NCBI GenBank assembly: GCA_019310965.1
Contig: JAFDDG010000024.1
Coordinates: 1 to 61,181, forward strand
DNA: 61,181 bases
Direction: 5' to 3'
From: Deltaproteobacteria bacterium
GTDB lineage: Bacteria; Myxococcota_A; UBA9160; SMWR01
The notes beneath the pieces are model-generated. The model did not search any database and had not been told where the DNA came from. It worked only from the letters and a program-made list of their open reading frames with translations. Below, one piece after another: positions 8,562-17,015 of the stretch. Within the stretch, counting starts at the first letter, position 1; the number at the start of each line of letters is the position of its first letter. The position numbers were made by a program, and so were the translations under genes.

Positions 8562-10067
8562 ATGCGCGGGTCGAGCTGGCGTCACGCGCGGGGCCAGCGT
8601 CGTCGGTGCCGTCTGTCCGCGCGCGGCCTGGTCACCTTGTTGGCCGCTGCGCTGCTGGTCATTGCGGCTGGCGGGTTCGCCTACGGTCTAGCGGATCTTG
8701 CCAATCGCGAGGAGTTTGCCGGAGCGGCGTCGAAGCCCGCCCGAGTCGCCCCGCCCGCCGCTCCGCTGCCCGACGTCGCGTCCGCCCCGCCTCGCAGCGT
8801 CCCGTCGCGGCTGCTCGAACGCCTGCCCGTGACTCGCGATGTGCTCGAACTCGCGATCCCCCAGCCGGTTGGCGCCGAGACGCGGAGGGTCGGCGAGACC
8901 GGAGTGTCCGGGCGCGTCGTCGAGACCGTCGATTGGCACGGATCCGGCATCTCCGGACCGCTCCAGGTGGAGTACACCCTGGACGCAGCCCTCACGCGCG
9001 AGGTGCACCGCGCACTCGATCGGGGGCGCGTGGCGCTGGGTCACGTGATCGTGCTCGAGCCTGGCAGCGGGCGCGTGCTGGCCTATGCGTCGACTGACGT
9101 CGAAAACTTTCCCGCCACGCGTACCTACCCCGCGGCCTCGCTGGTGAAGGTGATCACGGCCGCTGCCGCACTCGGTTCCGCGCCGGAGACCGCCAGGCTG
9201 CCGTGTCGCTTCAACGGCAGCCCCTACCGCTTGACGCCAAAGCGCGTCGATCCGCCGCACTCGGGCACCACGGTGTCGCTGCGCCAGGCGCTCGCCACGT
9301 CGAACAACCAGTGCTTCGGGCAGCTCGCCGTGCACGCGGTGGGCGCCCAGCCCCTGTTGGCCGCGATCGAGCGCTTTGGCTGGCTGGCCGCTCCGGCGCC
9401 GGCCCACGCGGCGGGCAGCGTCGACCCGGGCGAGGATCGCTTCGACACGGCGAAGCTCGGCTGCGGTCTGGCGGGCTGTCGGATCACACCGCTCCACGCG
9501 GCCCAGCTGGCGGCCAGTCTCAGCGATGGTGAGCTGGTAACACCACGCTGGATCGATCGCGTGCTCGACGGTGCCGGGCACGAGCTGCCGCTGCCGGCCG
9601 TCGCCGGCCCGAGGCGAGTGATGAGTCAGGCGGTTGCCGCCGAGCTGCGCGAGATGCTCGTCGACACGACTACCCGCGGCACGGCGCGCAGTGCCTTTCG
9701 CCACCGCAACGGCCGGCCGAAGCTCGGCGAGGTCCGGGTTGCAGGGAAGACCGGCAGCCTCTCTGGGACCGATCCAGAAGGCAAATACGAGTGGTTCATC
9801 GGCGTTGCGCCGGCCGACGAACCCAAGCTGGCCGTGGCCACCGTGGTCGTGCATGGCGATCTCTGGTGGCACGGTGCCGCGCAGCTCGCCGCGGACGTGC
9901 TCGAGCGAGCGTTCTGTCAGCGCGGCAAGTGCCGCCCGCAACATGCGGAACGCTGGGTACGCGGCGTCGCTGCGACCGCAGCGGCGGGATCATCCGAGGA
10001 CGCCCCCCTCGAGCTGAGCCTCGTGCGCTCGCCGACCTCGGCGCGCGGCCCCGCCCAGCGTCCGTGA
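8562..10067 (+). CDS. Penicillin-binding protein, transpeptidase domain
   Basis: This is a membrane-anchored DD-transpeptidase acting in the periplasm on peptidoglycan. A single transmembrane helix lies near residues 25-48. The serine transpeptidase motifs are SLVK (Ser193, nucleophile), SNN (247-249) and KTG (396-398), in order and at normal spacing. There is no PASTA or glycosyltransferase domain, so it resembles class B PBPs of the PbpA/FtsI size class or an MrdA-like variant with a short N-terminal part. I chose the ATG at 8562; a TTG at 8508 is in frame but adds an odd leader. A Pro/Ala-rich linker (about 60-90) follows the helix. Confidence 0.83.
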   Translation: MRGSSWRHARGQRRRCRLSARGLVTLLAAALLVIAAGGFAYGLADLANREEFAGAASKPARVAPPAAPLPDVASAPPRSVPSRLLERLPVTRDVLELAIPQPVGAETRRVGETGVSGRVVETVDWHGSGISGPLQVEYTLDAALTREVHRALDRGRVALGHVIVLEPGSGRVLAYASTDVENFPATRTYPAASLVKVITAAAALGSAPETARLPCRFNGSPYRLTPKRVDPPHSGTTVSLRQALATSNNQCFGQLAVHAVGAQPLLAAIERFGWLAAPAPAHAAGSVDPGEDRFDTAKLGCGLAGCRITPLHAAQLAASLSDGELVTPRWIDRVLDGAGHELPLPAVAGPRRVMSQAVAAELREMLVDTTTRGTARSAFRHRNGRPKLGEVRVAGKTGSLSGTDPEGKYEWFIGVAPADEPKLAVATVVVHGDLWWHGAAQLAADVLERAFCQRGKCRPQHAERWVRGVAATAAAGSSEDAPLELSLVRSPTSARGPAQRP

Positions 10068-10074
10068 TGGGCTC

Positions 10075-10182
10075 CTAGCCCTGCGCCTGCTGTCGGGCCG
10101 CCTTCTTGCGGGATTGGCGCCGCTTGTGGCGGAGCTTCGTCACGTGACGCTTGCGCTTCTGCTTGCTCTTGCTGCGGGCCAT
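10075..10182 (-). CDS. 35-residue highly basic small protein, probable ribosome- or RNA-associated
   Basis: A complete 36-codon frame on the minus strand reads MARSKSKQKRKRHVTKLRHK and continues to a C-terminus AARQQAQG. More than half the residues are Lys/Arg/His. A strong GAGGAG ribosome binding site sits 6 bases before the ATG. Such composition and size recall very small ribosomal proteins (bL34/bTHX/bS22 class), but I see no specific match, so the function is unknown. The gene is too short for common ORF cut-offs. Its leader contains a perfect inverted repeat that would hide the ribosome binding site. It is convergent with the PBP gene, with 7 bp between stops. Confidence 0.65.
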   Translation of the reverse strand: MARSKSKQKRKRHVTKLRHKRRQSRKKAARQQAQG

Positions 10183-10188
10183 CGGGAT

Positions 10189-10208
10189 CTCCTCGGAAGG
10201 CCGAGGAG
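10189..10208 (-). promoter_or_regulatory. Hairpin sequestering the ribosome binding site of the 35-residue gene
   Basis: The sequence is an 8-bp perfect inverted repeat with a 4-base loop (CTCCTCGG / CCGAGGAG on the minus strand). The 3' arm contains the whole GAGGAG ribosome binding site, 6 bases from the ATG at 10182. Folded mRNA would block initiation, as in autoregulated small ribosomal-protein genes. The regulation itself is inference; only the repeat and its position are seen. Confidence 0.55.
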
Positions 10209-10242
10209 ACTAGCCCATTCTGCCCGGTGCAGCGCGTGGGGC

Positions 10243-11541
10243 TCAGCCGAGCAGGATCTCGCTCACGACGCTGCCCATGGAGTGGGCATCTTCGTTGTGG
10301 AGCGACTCCACCGCGGGCAGATTCACCACCACCTGCTCGAGCTGCTGCGCTATGGCTGGCGGGATGGGGTCGAAGGCGAGCAGCAGGCCCCGGTCGCCGT
10401 CGTCGCGGTCGACGCTGGCCCACACCAGGAAGGGCTCCTCATCGGCGGCTCCGTAGATGGCCAGGTGCAGCCGGTCGCCGATCGCAAGGCCAGACTCGTG
10501 ATCGATGCGCATGCCGCCTATCGAGAGGTCCCGCGCCACGAGCACGCGCATGGCGCGTTCGCCGAACGCCGGAATTCGGCGTTTGTAGAGGGCCCGTGGA
10601 CCGCCGCGCCGCTCGCCTCCGGCCGGGTCGGCATCCGCGTCGGCCGCGCTCGTCGGCTCCTCTCGAGTATCCGCGTCGGCCGCGCTCGTCAGCTCCTCTG
10701 AGACAGCGGCTTCGGTGAGCTCAGCAGCTTCCGCGTCTTCTGGTTCGGGCGTCAGCTGGACATCGATCTCGACGTCCATGTCGCGGGTCAGGTCCTCCGC
10801 GCTGGTCTCCGGCGGGTCGAGTTCGGGCTGTGGTTTGCGCGCCTCTGCCCCGAGCTGGGCGGGCCCGCGTGCGCGTTCTTCGAGCACCCATTTGAGCTTC
10901 GTCTTTGCCGTGTCGGAAAGTGGTTCGAACTCGACTGCGGCGCTGTAGGGTCCCGCGGGAGCCATGTGTTCATCGAGAGTCAAGCGCACCACCTTGCCCC
11001 GGAGCGTCAGGGGCTCGGCGACACCCGCGCGCGGCGGGATCGTGAGCGAGATGCGTTTGCCCGGTTCCGCAGCCCACTTCGACAGGATGCGGCAGCCGCG
11101 GGTCGAGAGATCCGCCAGCACTGCGCGCTTTGGCAGCAGTCCCATGCGATAGGAGACTTCGAAGCCGACGGGCACCCGCTCGTCCTCGCGTCGCTCGGAG
11201 CCGCTGAAGAGGCAGCGCAGCAATAGTAGGCGCAGCGCGATCGGGTGAACCGGGTGGCGCACGAGGTAGTCGAAGCCCACGTCGCGTAGCTGCGCGCGCA
11301 GCGTGGGCGAATCCTCGCTGACGACCACGATGCGCACGATGGCGTCGCAGTCGGAGCCCACGAACGGCACGGCGTCGATGCGGCGTGGTGTGGTTACCAG
11401 CAGCTTGCGCGGGGCGGGGGTCTTCCCGGCGATGGCGGCGCCGCGCACGCGTCCATAGGAGACGCCGAGCGAGTCCAGGATCGATTGGACCTCGTCGAGC
11501 TCTCCGTCGTCGAGCAGCAGCACTTCCGGCGAACTGGCCAT
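10243..11541 (-). CDS. Tandem PilZ-domain protein with N-terminal receiver-like domain
   Basis: Residues 1-110 have an alternating beta/alpha pattern with MASSPEVLLLDDGE and IVRIVVVSEDSPTLRAQL, resembling a response-regulator receiver but without a clear phospho-Asp site. A first PilZ-like domain follows (RREDERVPVGFEVSYR, LADLSTRGCRIL, about 115-235), then an acidic Ala/Glu/Asp-rich linker, then a second PilZ-like domain (KRRIPAFGERAMRVLVARDLS, about 325-415). PilZ domains bind cyclic di-GMP; both copies keep the DLSxxG strand, while the RxxxR arginines are only partly conserved (RREDER, YKRR). It is probably a cytoplasmic c-di-GMP effector. Confidence 0.78.
   Translation of the reverse strand: MASSPEVLLLDDGELDEVQSILDSLGVSYGRVRGAAIAGKTPAPRKLLVTTPRRIDAVPFVGSDCDAIVRIVVVSEDSPTLRAQLRDVGFDYLVRHPVHPIALRLLLLRCLFSGSERREDERVPVGFEVSYRMGLLPKRAVLADLSTRGCRILSKWAAEPGKRISLTIPPRAGVAEPLTLRGKVVRLTLDEHMAPAGPYSAAVEFEPLSDTAKTKLKWVLEERARGPAQLGAEARKPQPELDPPETSAEDLTRDMDVEIDVQLTPEPEDAEAAELTEAAVSEELTSAADADTREEPTSAADADADPAGGERRGGPRALYKRRIPAFGERAMRVLVARDLSIGGMRIDHESGLAIGDRLHLAIYGAADEEPFLVWASVDRDDGDRGLLLAFDPIPPAIAQQLEQVVVNLPAVESLHNEDAHSMGSVVSEILLG
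10634..10705 (-). repeat. 36-bp tandem repeat in the linker of the PilZ protein
   Basis: Two consecutive 36-bp units, nearly identical, encode the 12-residue repeat EEL/PTSAADADTR/AD in the acidic linker between the two PilZ domains. The unit length is a multiple of three, so copy-number change would lengthen the linker without breaking the frame. Confidence 0.75.
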
Positions 11542-11577
11542 CGGACGCTCCCCACCCCCCAGTCGGGGGGCGACCCC

Positions 11578-12282
11578 TCACGAGTCGACCGATCTGTCTC
11601 GGATCTGTAGGCCTGATCTGGCTGGCCACGGCCGGCACGCGCACCACAGGCAGGTGAGGGAGATTGCAGCTGCCAGGCCTATGCCGAGGGGGCCGGGCGG
11701 CCGAAGCTCCGGCCACCAGGCGGCGGAGTACACTGCGAGAAGATTGTTCGAGGCATGACAGACGATCGCTGCACGGATGCTGTCGGCTCGCGCGGCGGCG
11801 ACGCCGAGATAGAGTCCGAGCAGCACGGCGAAGCCGCCGTGCACCGGATCGACGTGGAGTGCACCGAAGCAGAGCGCCGCCACGACGACCGCTCCGGCTG
11901 TGCCCAGCCGCGCTTCGAGACCGCGCTGCACCAGCCCGCGGCAGAGCAGCTCCTCGGCGAAGCCCGGCACCAGCCCCAGGGCCAGCAGTGCGAAGGCGAG
12001 GTCGACTCCACGCGCACCCGCCAGCAGCTGCGCGAACTCTTCGAGGGGCGTTCCCGCGCGCAGCCCGGCCACCTCGATCACGCCGTCGAGCGCGAGTGAG
12101 AGCGCCACGGTGCCGATCGCCAGGAGCGCGCAGTTTCGTGCCGGAAGCGTTCCGGGCGCGAGTCCCAGTCGGTCGATCCAGTGGCGGCGCGAAAGCCACG
12201 CAGCGCCCAGAGCGACCATGCACAGCACGCCCTCGATGCCGAGCGTACCGATGCACAGGTCGCGCAGCGGCGAGGAGCCCAT
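11578..12282 (-). CDS. CPBP-family intramembrane metalloprotease
   Basis: This 234-residue polytopic protein has about seven hydrophobic segments and the ABI/CPBP motifs: PGFAEELLCRGLVQ (EExxxR, about residue 110), FGALHVDPVH (motif with His), and CHASNNLLAV (HxxxN). These proteases cleave prenylated or other membrane substrates in eukaryotes; in bacteria their targets are mostly unknown. I used the ATG at 12282; a GTG 33 bases upstream is possible. It is divergent from the yqgE-like gene with about 50 bp between starts. Confidence 0.82.
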   Translation of the reverse strand: MGSSPLRDLCIGTLGIEGVLCMVALGAAWLSRRHWIDRLGLAPGTLPARNCALLAIGTVALSLALDGVIEVAGLRAGTPLEEFAQLLAGARGVDLAFALLALGLVPGFAEELLCRGLVQRGLEARLGTAGAVVVAALCFGALHVDPVHGGFAVLLGLYLGVAAARADSIRAAIVCHASNNLLAVYSAAWWPELRPPGPLGIGLAAAISLTCLWCACRPWPARSGLQIRDRSVDS

Positions 12283-12334
12283 CGATCGAGGATACGGCCG
12301 TCGCTGGCGTTTCACAGCCTGCTACCCTCGCGAA

Positions 12335-12892
12335 GTGGCCGGGTCTTCCCTCGAATCCATGCTGCTCGTGGCCATGCCGCAGCTGCGCGATCCGAACTTC
12401 CGGCGCGCGGTCGTGCTGGTGGTGCACCACGACGACCAGGGAACCTTCGGTGTGGTGCTGAACCGCGACACCGAGATCAGCGCCACGGGTCTGTGCGCGT
12501 CGTTGGAGCTCGACTGGTGCGGCGAGCCGGAGACGGCCATTGGCTGGGGCGGGCCGGTGCAGCCGCAGACCGGCTGGCTGGTCTTCGACGGGTTGCCGGG
12601 CTACGCCGAGCAGGACGTGCAACGGGTTGGCGAGGGCATCTGCTTTGCGGGCTCGCTGGACGTGTTGCGCCATGTGGCGAGCGAGCCGCCCGACAAGCTG
12701 CGCCTGCTCGTGGGTTACGCGGGCTGGGGTCCCGGGCAGCTCGAGATGGAGCTCGCCGAAGGAGCCTGGCTGGTCGCGCCCGCCACCGACGAGGTGGTCT
12801 TTTGCGTCGATTCCACGTTGATGTGGGATCACGTCCTGCGCGGCCTGGGCGTCGAGCCGGCGACCCTGATCGCGACGCGCGGGGTTCACTGA
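12335..12892 (+). CDS. YqgE/AlgH family protein (UPF0301)
   Basis: This 185-residue protein starts by GTG as VAGSSLESMLLVAMPQLRD, which aligns with the invariant start of YqgE/AlgH proteins (LIAMPxLxDPNF). It continues with VVLVVHHDDQGTFGVVLNR, GGPVQPQTGWLVF and LLVGYAGWGPGQLEMEL, all hallmark blocks of the family. The biochemical role is not established; members are often near housekeeping genes. The GTG was preferred to the internal ATG because it restores the conserved N-terminal residues. The much longer upstream frame is antisense to the CPBP gene. Confidence 0.88.
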   Translation: MAGSSLESMLLVAMPQLRDPNFRRAVVLVVHHDDQGTFGVVLNRDTEISATGLCASLELDWCGEPETAIGWGGPVQPQTGWLVFDGLPGYAEQDVQRVGEGICFAGSLDVLRHVASEPPDKLRLLVGYAGWGPGQLEMELAEGAWLVAPATDEVVFCVDSTLMWDHVLRGLGVEPATLIATRGVH

Positions 12893-12968
12893 GCTCTGCC
12901 TCACCCGCCTGGCCGGGGGCTCCGCCGAGTGGCTCAACGGCGGCCGGCGGTATGCCGATGGCAGCTGT

Positions 12969-14240
12969 ATGGAGGAAGAGTCCGCCGACTGGTCTCGTCA
13001 GGCTGCTGCGCCGCGTTCGCTCGTGAGCTTTGGCGAGGTGTTGTCGCAGATCAACGACCACTTCACCTTGGAAGGGGCGCTCGGTGTCGTGGTCGTCGAT
13101 GCTTCGCGCCTGGGTGTGGTCGAGCGCCAGTACGGCGCCGACGCGTACCTGCATGCCATGTCGGATCTGGTCGAGCTGATTCGTGAGCTCGTCGGGGGCA
13201 GTCTCTCCATCAACGACTTGGTGGTGACCGGCGAGACCGGGCGCCAGGAAGTGTTGTTGTTGCTGTTTCGCGAGCCTCATGAGGCAGGGTTCTACAAGCG
13301 AGAGTTGCCGGAGCTGCGCCGCAAGCTGATCGAGGGTCTTGGCGCGCGCGGCGGACGGGTTGGTTATCCGTATCTGAAGCAGGCCCCGCCGCTTCAGATC
13401 GGCACGGGAGCGGCGCTGCGCAACCCGACCATTGGTGCCGACTCACAGGTGAGTGCCGCGCTCAGGGAGGCGCGCGCCGAAGCCGAGCTCAACGCGAAGC
13501 TGGAAGCGCGCGGCAGACGCCAGCGGCTCTTCGAACTCGTGCTCGAAGGCAATATCTACTCGGTGTACGAGCCGATCGTCGAAGTCGAGAGCCGCACGGT
13601 CTTCGGCTACGAGGCGCTGGCGCGGGGGCCCGAGGGCAGCGACCTGCATTCGCCGGCGGTGCTGTTTGCGACGGCGGACGAGGAAGATCTGCTCTTCCAG
13701 CTCGACTGTCTGTGTCGCCAGAGCGGCATGGCCGGCGCGCTCGACCTGCCCGGGGGCACCAAGCTCTTTCTCAACGTGCGGCCGACCACGATCCACGATC
13801 CGAACTTTCGGCCCGAGGTGCTGTGCGAGACCCTGGCCACGTGCCAGCTGAGTCCCAGCGACGTGGTCTTCGAAATCTCGGAGCAGGAGTCGATCGGGAA
13901 CTTCGACATCTTCCGCGAGGTGCGTGACCACTACCGCAAGCTGGGCTTCCAGATTGCTCTCGATGATACCGGTGCTGGCTACGCGAGCCTCGAGGCCGTG
14001 ATGGAACTCTCCCCCGACTTCATCAAGATGGATCGCGCGTTCGTCTCGGGCATCGACGAGGATCCGGCCCGTCAGGAGCTGCTGCGCGCGTTGCGTTCGG
14101 TTGCTGAACAGATCGGTGCGCAGATGATCGGCGAGGGCCTCGACACCCTCGAGGAGCTGGAGACTCTCGGCGAGCTCGGCATCCGCTTTGGTCAGGGTTG
14201 GCTCTTCGGCAAGCCCACCCGTCTGCGCTCAGACCTCTGA
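12969..14240 (+). CDS. EAL-domain protein with degenerate GGDEF-like domain
   Basis: This 423-residue cytoplasmic protein has an N-terminal half with GGDEF-like layout in which the signature loop is replaced by TGETGRQEV, so diguanylate cyclase activity is unlikely. The C-terminal EAL domain (about 185-420) keeps YEALAR, FLNVRP (Asn), FEISEQES (Glu), LDDTGAGYAS (DD), DFIKMDR (Lys), GEGLDT (Glu) and FGQGWLFGKP (Gln). The metal-binding DDFGTG is altered to DDTGAG, but the key acids remain, so c-di-GMP hydrolysis is plausible. Its stop overlaps that of the convergent mscS-like gene by 12 bp. Confidence 0.85.
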   Translation: MEEESADWSRQAAAPRSLVSFGEVLSQINDHFTLEGALGVVVVDASRLGVVERQYGADAYLHAMSDLVELIRELVGGSLSINDLVVTGETGRQEVLLLLFREPHEAGFYKRELPELRRKLIEGLGARGGRVGYPYLKQAPPLQIGTGAALRNPTIGADSQVSAALREARAEAELNAKLEARGRRQRLFELVLEGNIYSVYEPIVEVESRTVFGYEALARGPEGSDLHSPAVLFATADEEDLLFQLDCLCRQSGMAGALDLPGGTKLFLNVRPTTIHDPNFRPEVLCETLATCQLSPSDVVFEISEQESIGNFDIFREVRDHYRKLGFQIALDDTGAGYASLEAVMELSPDFIKMDRAFVSGIDEDPARQELLRALRSVAEQIGAQMIGEGLDTLEELETLGELGIRFGQGWLFGKPTRLRSDL

Positions 14241-16013
14241 ACTCGCGCCGGGGGTGCCCTCCGGCGGCCACGGCAGCCGGTCCGAGAGATCCTGGATCTG
14301 CCGCGGTGGAAACGCCGGCAGGAAGAGCTCGCCCCGCTCCCGCCACTTCGCCACCGTCTGCTCTGCCGCCGCGCCGCGCTCGGTGTCGACGCCGTCGTCC
14401 TTCGCGAGATAGGTGGTGCTCGACGGAAAGGCGAAGCCGGTGCCGGCCTCGGCCACGATGTCCATGATTCGCAGGTTCAGGTCTTCGGCAATTTCGAGGT
14501 ACTCGGCGTAATCGCAGGTGCGCAGGTAGGCGAAGATATCGAGATCGAGGGAGGAGCTGCCGAAGCCGACGAAGCGCACCCGTGCCGGGTCGGGATCGAC
14601 TTTCGGGTGCGCGTAGAGCATGCGGCGAATCTCCACGAGCACATAGCGCAGCTGATCGGGGGTGGTTTCGTAGCGAAGGCCGAGTTGCGGGTGGAACCAG
14701 ATGCGATCGCGCGCCGCGAAATTTTCGAGCTGAAGCGTCGAGAACTCGGCGTTCGGTACGGTCACGATGGTGCGGTCGATAGTGCGCACACGGGTCGAGC
14801 GCAGACCGATTTCCTCGACGGTGCCTACTCTGTCGCCGAAGCGGCAGAAGTCGCCGACCTGCACCGGACGGTCGGCCAGCAGCGTGGCGCCGCCGAAGAG
14901 ATTTTCGATCGTCTTCTGTGCGGCGAGAGCCACGGCCAGGCCGCCGACGCCGAGGCCAGCGATCAATGCGGTGACGTCGAAGCCGAAGCTGTCGAGGGCG
15001 GCCAGACCCGCCAGCACTACCACCGCCAGCTTGAGGCCCTTGCGCCCGAGCGGCACCAGGCTGAGCGCGCTGGCCTGGCCGCGTCGCAGCATCCTCTGCT
15101 CGGTCAACTGGCCGAAGACGTCGACCAGCCGCAACAGCAGCCACGTCACCGACACCACGAAGAATATCTTTTCGATGCTTCCGAAGAAGCGCGCCGCCGG
15201 CGGCGCCAGCCCCAGGGAGAGCACACCGAGCGCGAAGAAGGTGACGGCGACGGCGAGCCGCAGTGGCCCGGCGGTGAGCTCGAGCAGGCGGTTGTCGAGG
15301 TCTGTGTCGGTGCGCGCCGTGAACGGTCGCACCAGGGTGACGAGGCCGAGCCGCACGACCACCCAGGAGAGTGCGTAGGCCAGGACGAGCAGCGTCAGCA
15401 GCGCCAGCCACTGCCAGAGCTGTATGTTCAACAGCTCGCTGCGGAAGAAGGTGTCCGGCAGCCAGTCGCCCAGCGGGCCCCAGCCGTGCTCGGCGTAGAG
15501 GTCCGGAATCTTTGCCACCGTGCGGGCGGACACGAGCCAGCGTCGTTCCCCTGATGCATCGCGCACGCGATCGACGGTGATCTCGAACGGTCCGTCTGCG
15601 GTGGCGATGCTGCCGACTCGATCCCGGATGCTCGGAAGCCCGTCGTCCCGGTGGCCACCGGGATCGGCCGAGAGCAGCTCGGGATCCACCCACAGCATGC
15701 GATCGAGCACGAGCTTGAGGCGGCGCGCGAGTCGAGGCCCCTCGATCGCGCGCTTGCGCTGGGGCAGGGGGGAGAGGTCGAGGCAGGCAGCGGCCCGCTG
15801 GAAGTCTCCGTCACGCGAGGCGCTGAGAAAGGCGAGCATGGCCCCGCGCGGCGTCGTGTGGTCGAGGGCGATCTCCTCCGCAGGCTCTGCCGGCGCGGGA
15901 ACGTCCGCCGCCGGCTCTTCGACGGCCACGGCGGCAGGCGCCAGCAACGCCAGGGTGGCGATAGCGGCGAGAAAGAGGGGGGAGGGGGAGCTGAGGTGCA
16001 GTCGGTGGCTCAT
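14229..16013 (-). CDS. MscS-family mechanosensitive ion channel with N-terminal periplasmic extension
   Basis: This 594-residue protein has a signal peptide (residues 1-30), a periplasmic domain of about 170 residues, four or five transmembrane helices (about 205-370) and the MscS pore/beta region. The pore helix region reads ALIAGLGVGGLAVALAAQKT, and the cytoplasmic beta domain holds RPVQVGDFCRFGDRVGTVEE and VPNAEFST. Channels of this type open under membrane tension and release solutes during hypo-osmotic shock. The size fits YnaI/YbdG-type or plant-like MSL channels rather than the small MscS. The last 12 bp overlap the convergent EAL gene. Confidence 0.88.
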   Translation of the reverse strand: MSHRLHLSSPSPLFLAAIATLALLAPAAVAVEEPAADVPAPAEPAEEIALDHTTPRGAMLAFLSASRDGDFQRAAACLDLSPLPQRKRAIEGPRLARRLKLVLDRMLWVDPELLSADPGGHRDDGLPSIRDRVGSIATADGPFEITVDRVRDASGERRWLVSARTVAKIPDLYAEHGWGPLGDWLPDTFFRSELLNIQLWQWLALLTLLVLAYALSWVVVRLGLVTLVRPFTARTDTDLDNRLLELTAGPLRLAVAVTFFALGVLSLGLAPPAARFFGSIEKIFFVVSVTWLLLRLVDVFGQLTEQRMLRRGQASALSLVPLGRKGLKLAVVVLAGLAALDSFGFDVTALIAGLGVGGLAVALAAQKTIENLFGGATLLADRPVQVGDFCRFGDRVGTVEEIGLRSTRVRTIDRTIVTVPNAEFSTLQLENFAARDRIWFHPQLGLRYETTPDQLRYVLVEIRRMLYAHPKVDPDPARVRFVGFGSSSLDLDIFAYLRTCDYAEYLEIAEDLNLRIMDIVAEAGTGFAFPSSTTYLAKDDGVDTERGAAAEQTVAKWRERGELFLPAFPPRQIQDLSDRLPWPPEGTPGASSEV

Positions 16014-16213
16014 GGTTGGTCTCTCCGTATTTCCGCAAGCGCGGACGCGGGAGTCTATCGAGCCCGTTCTGTCCCCTGGGGAAATATTTGACTACTGTTT
16101 TGAAGATCGACCTGCCCCTCGAGCTTGGCCGCTGAGGAATCGAGCTGCTCGATGAGACGGGTCGACGACAGCTTCGATCCGGCCAACCCCCGACGAGACA
16201 GGAGCTTCACAAA

Positions 16214-16864
16214 ATGGGAATCCTCTTGCACGGAGCCAACGGCTCCCCCTTCGTCCGCAAGGTCCGCGTGATCCTCGAAGAGAAGTCGCTGTCCTACGAG
16301 CAGGACCCGCTGGTCCCGTTCGGAGTGAGTGACGAGTACAAGCAGAAGAGTCCGCTCGGGAAGATCCCGTGCCTCGAAGACGACGACTACGTCTTGCCGG
16401 ACTCGTCTTGCATCGGCTCGTATCTCGAGCGGGCCTATCCAAAACCGGAGCTGTATCCCGAGGATGCGCGCGGGCTCGGCCGTGCGCTCTGGTTCGAGGA
16501 GTACGGCGACACCAAGCTCGTGGAGGTGTGCACGGTGCCCTTCTTCGAGCGCATCATCCGGAAGGGCTTCCTGAAGCAGGCACCCGACGAGGCCAAGGTC
16601 CGGCAGGTACTCAGCGAGACGGCGCCGCCCGTCTTCGACTATCTCGAGGGCCAGCTCGGCGACGCCGACTATCTGGTGGGCGGGCTCTTTTCCATCGCCG
16701 ACATCGCGATCGCATCACCTTTCCGCAACTTGCGGCTCGCCGGTGAGGACCTCGATGTGACTCGGTGGCCGAAGCTCTCGGCCCTTCTCGAGCGGGTGCT
16801 CTCGCGTCCGTCGTTCAAGGCCATCAGCGCCGACGAAGAAGCTTTCTTCAGCGGCGGCGGCTGA
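16214..16864 (+). CDS. Glutathione S-transferase family protein
   Basis: This 216-residue cytoplasmic protein has an N-terminal thioredoxin-fold domain (about 1-80) with GANGSPFVRKVRVILEEK, where the Ser after Gly is the usual catalytic position, and the SPLGKIPCLEDDD and PDSSCIGSYLE elements of the glutathione site. The all-helical C-terminal domain follows, with FSIADIAIASPF matching the conserved N-capping motif. Substrate unknown. The start follows AGGAG (9-10 bases upstream). About 200 bp upstream hold no gene. Confidence 0.88.
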   Translation: MGILLHGANGSPFVRKVRVILEEKSLSYEQDPLVPFGVSDEYKQKSPLGKIPCLEDDDYVLPDSSCIGSYLERAYPKPELYPEDARGLGRALWFEEYGDTKLVEVCTVPFFERIIRKGFLKQAPDEAKVRQVLSETAPPVFDYLEGQLGDADYLVGGLFSIADIAIASPFRNLRLAGEDLDVTRWPKLSALLERVLSRPSFKAISADEEAFFSGGG

Positions 16865-16896
16865 GCGCTGATCCCGCGCGCGCTGGAGCTGGCTAG

Positions 16897-16933
16897 GGCA
16901 GCCGGCGCCGAACGGCTTCGCGAAGCGGCTGCC
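16897..16933 (+). terminator. Strong hairpin downstream of the glutathione transferase gene
   Basis: The perfect 8-bp arms GGCAGCCG / CGGCTGCC enclose a second palindrome (CTTCGCGAAG). It lies 33 bp after the stop. There is no T-run, so it is a stable 3' hairpin but not a classic intrinsic terminator. Confidence 0.4.
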
Positions 16934-17015
16934 GACGCGAAGAACCAGAGCTGCGCAGCTCTCTCCCGGGCGAGTGTGTGAGGTATCTTCCGCCCCGCAC
17001 CACGGGAGGGAGCCG

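Noticed and set aside
8933-8950. Sigma-54-like sequence TTGGCACGGATCCGGC inside the PBP gene
   Set aside because: The spacing fits but the -12 part is CGGC, it lies in the middle of a coding region and no gene starts downstream.
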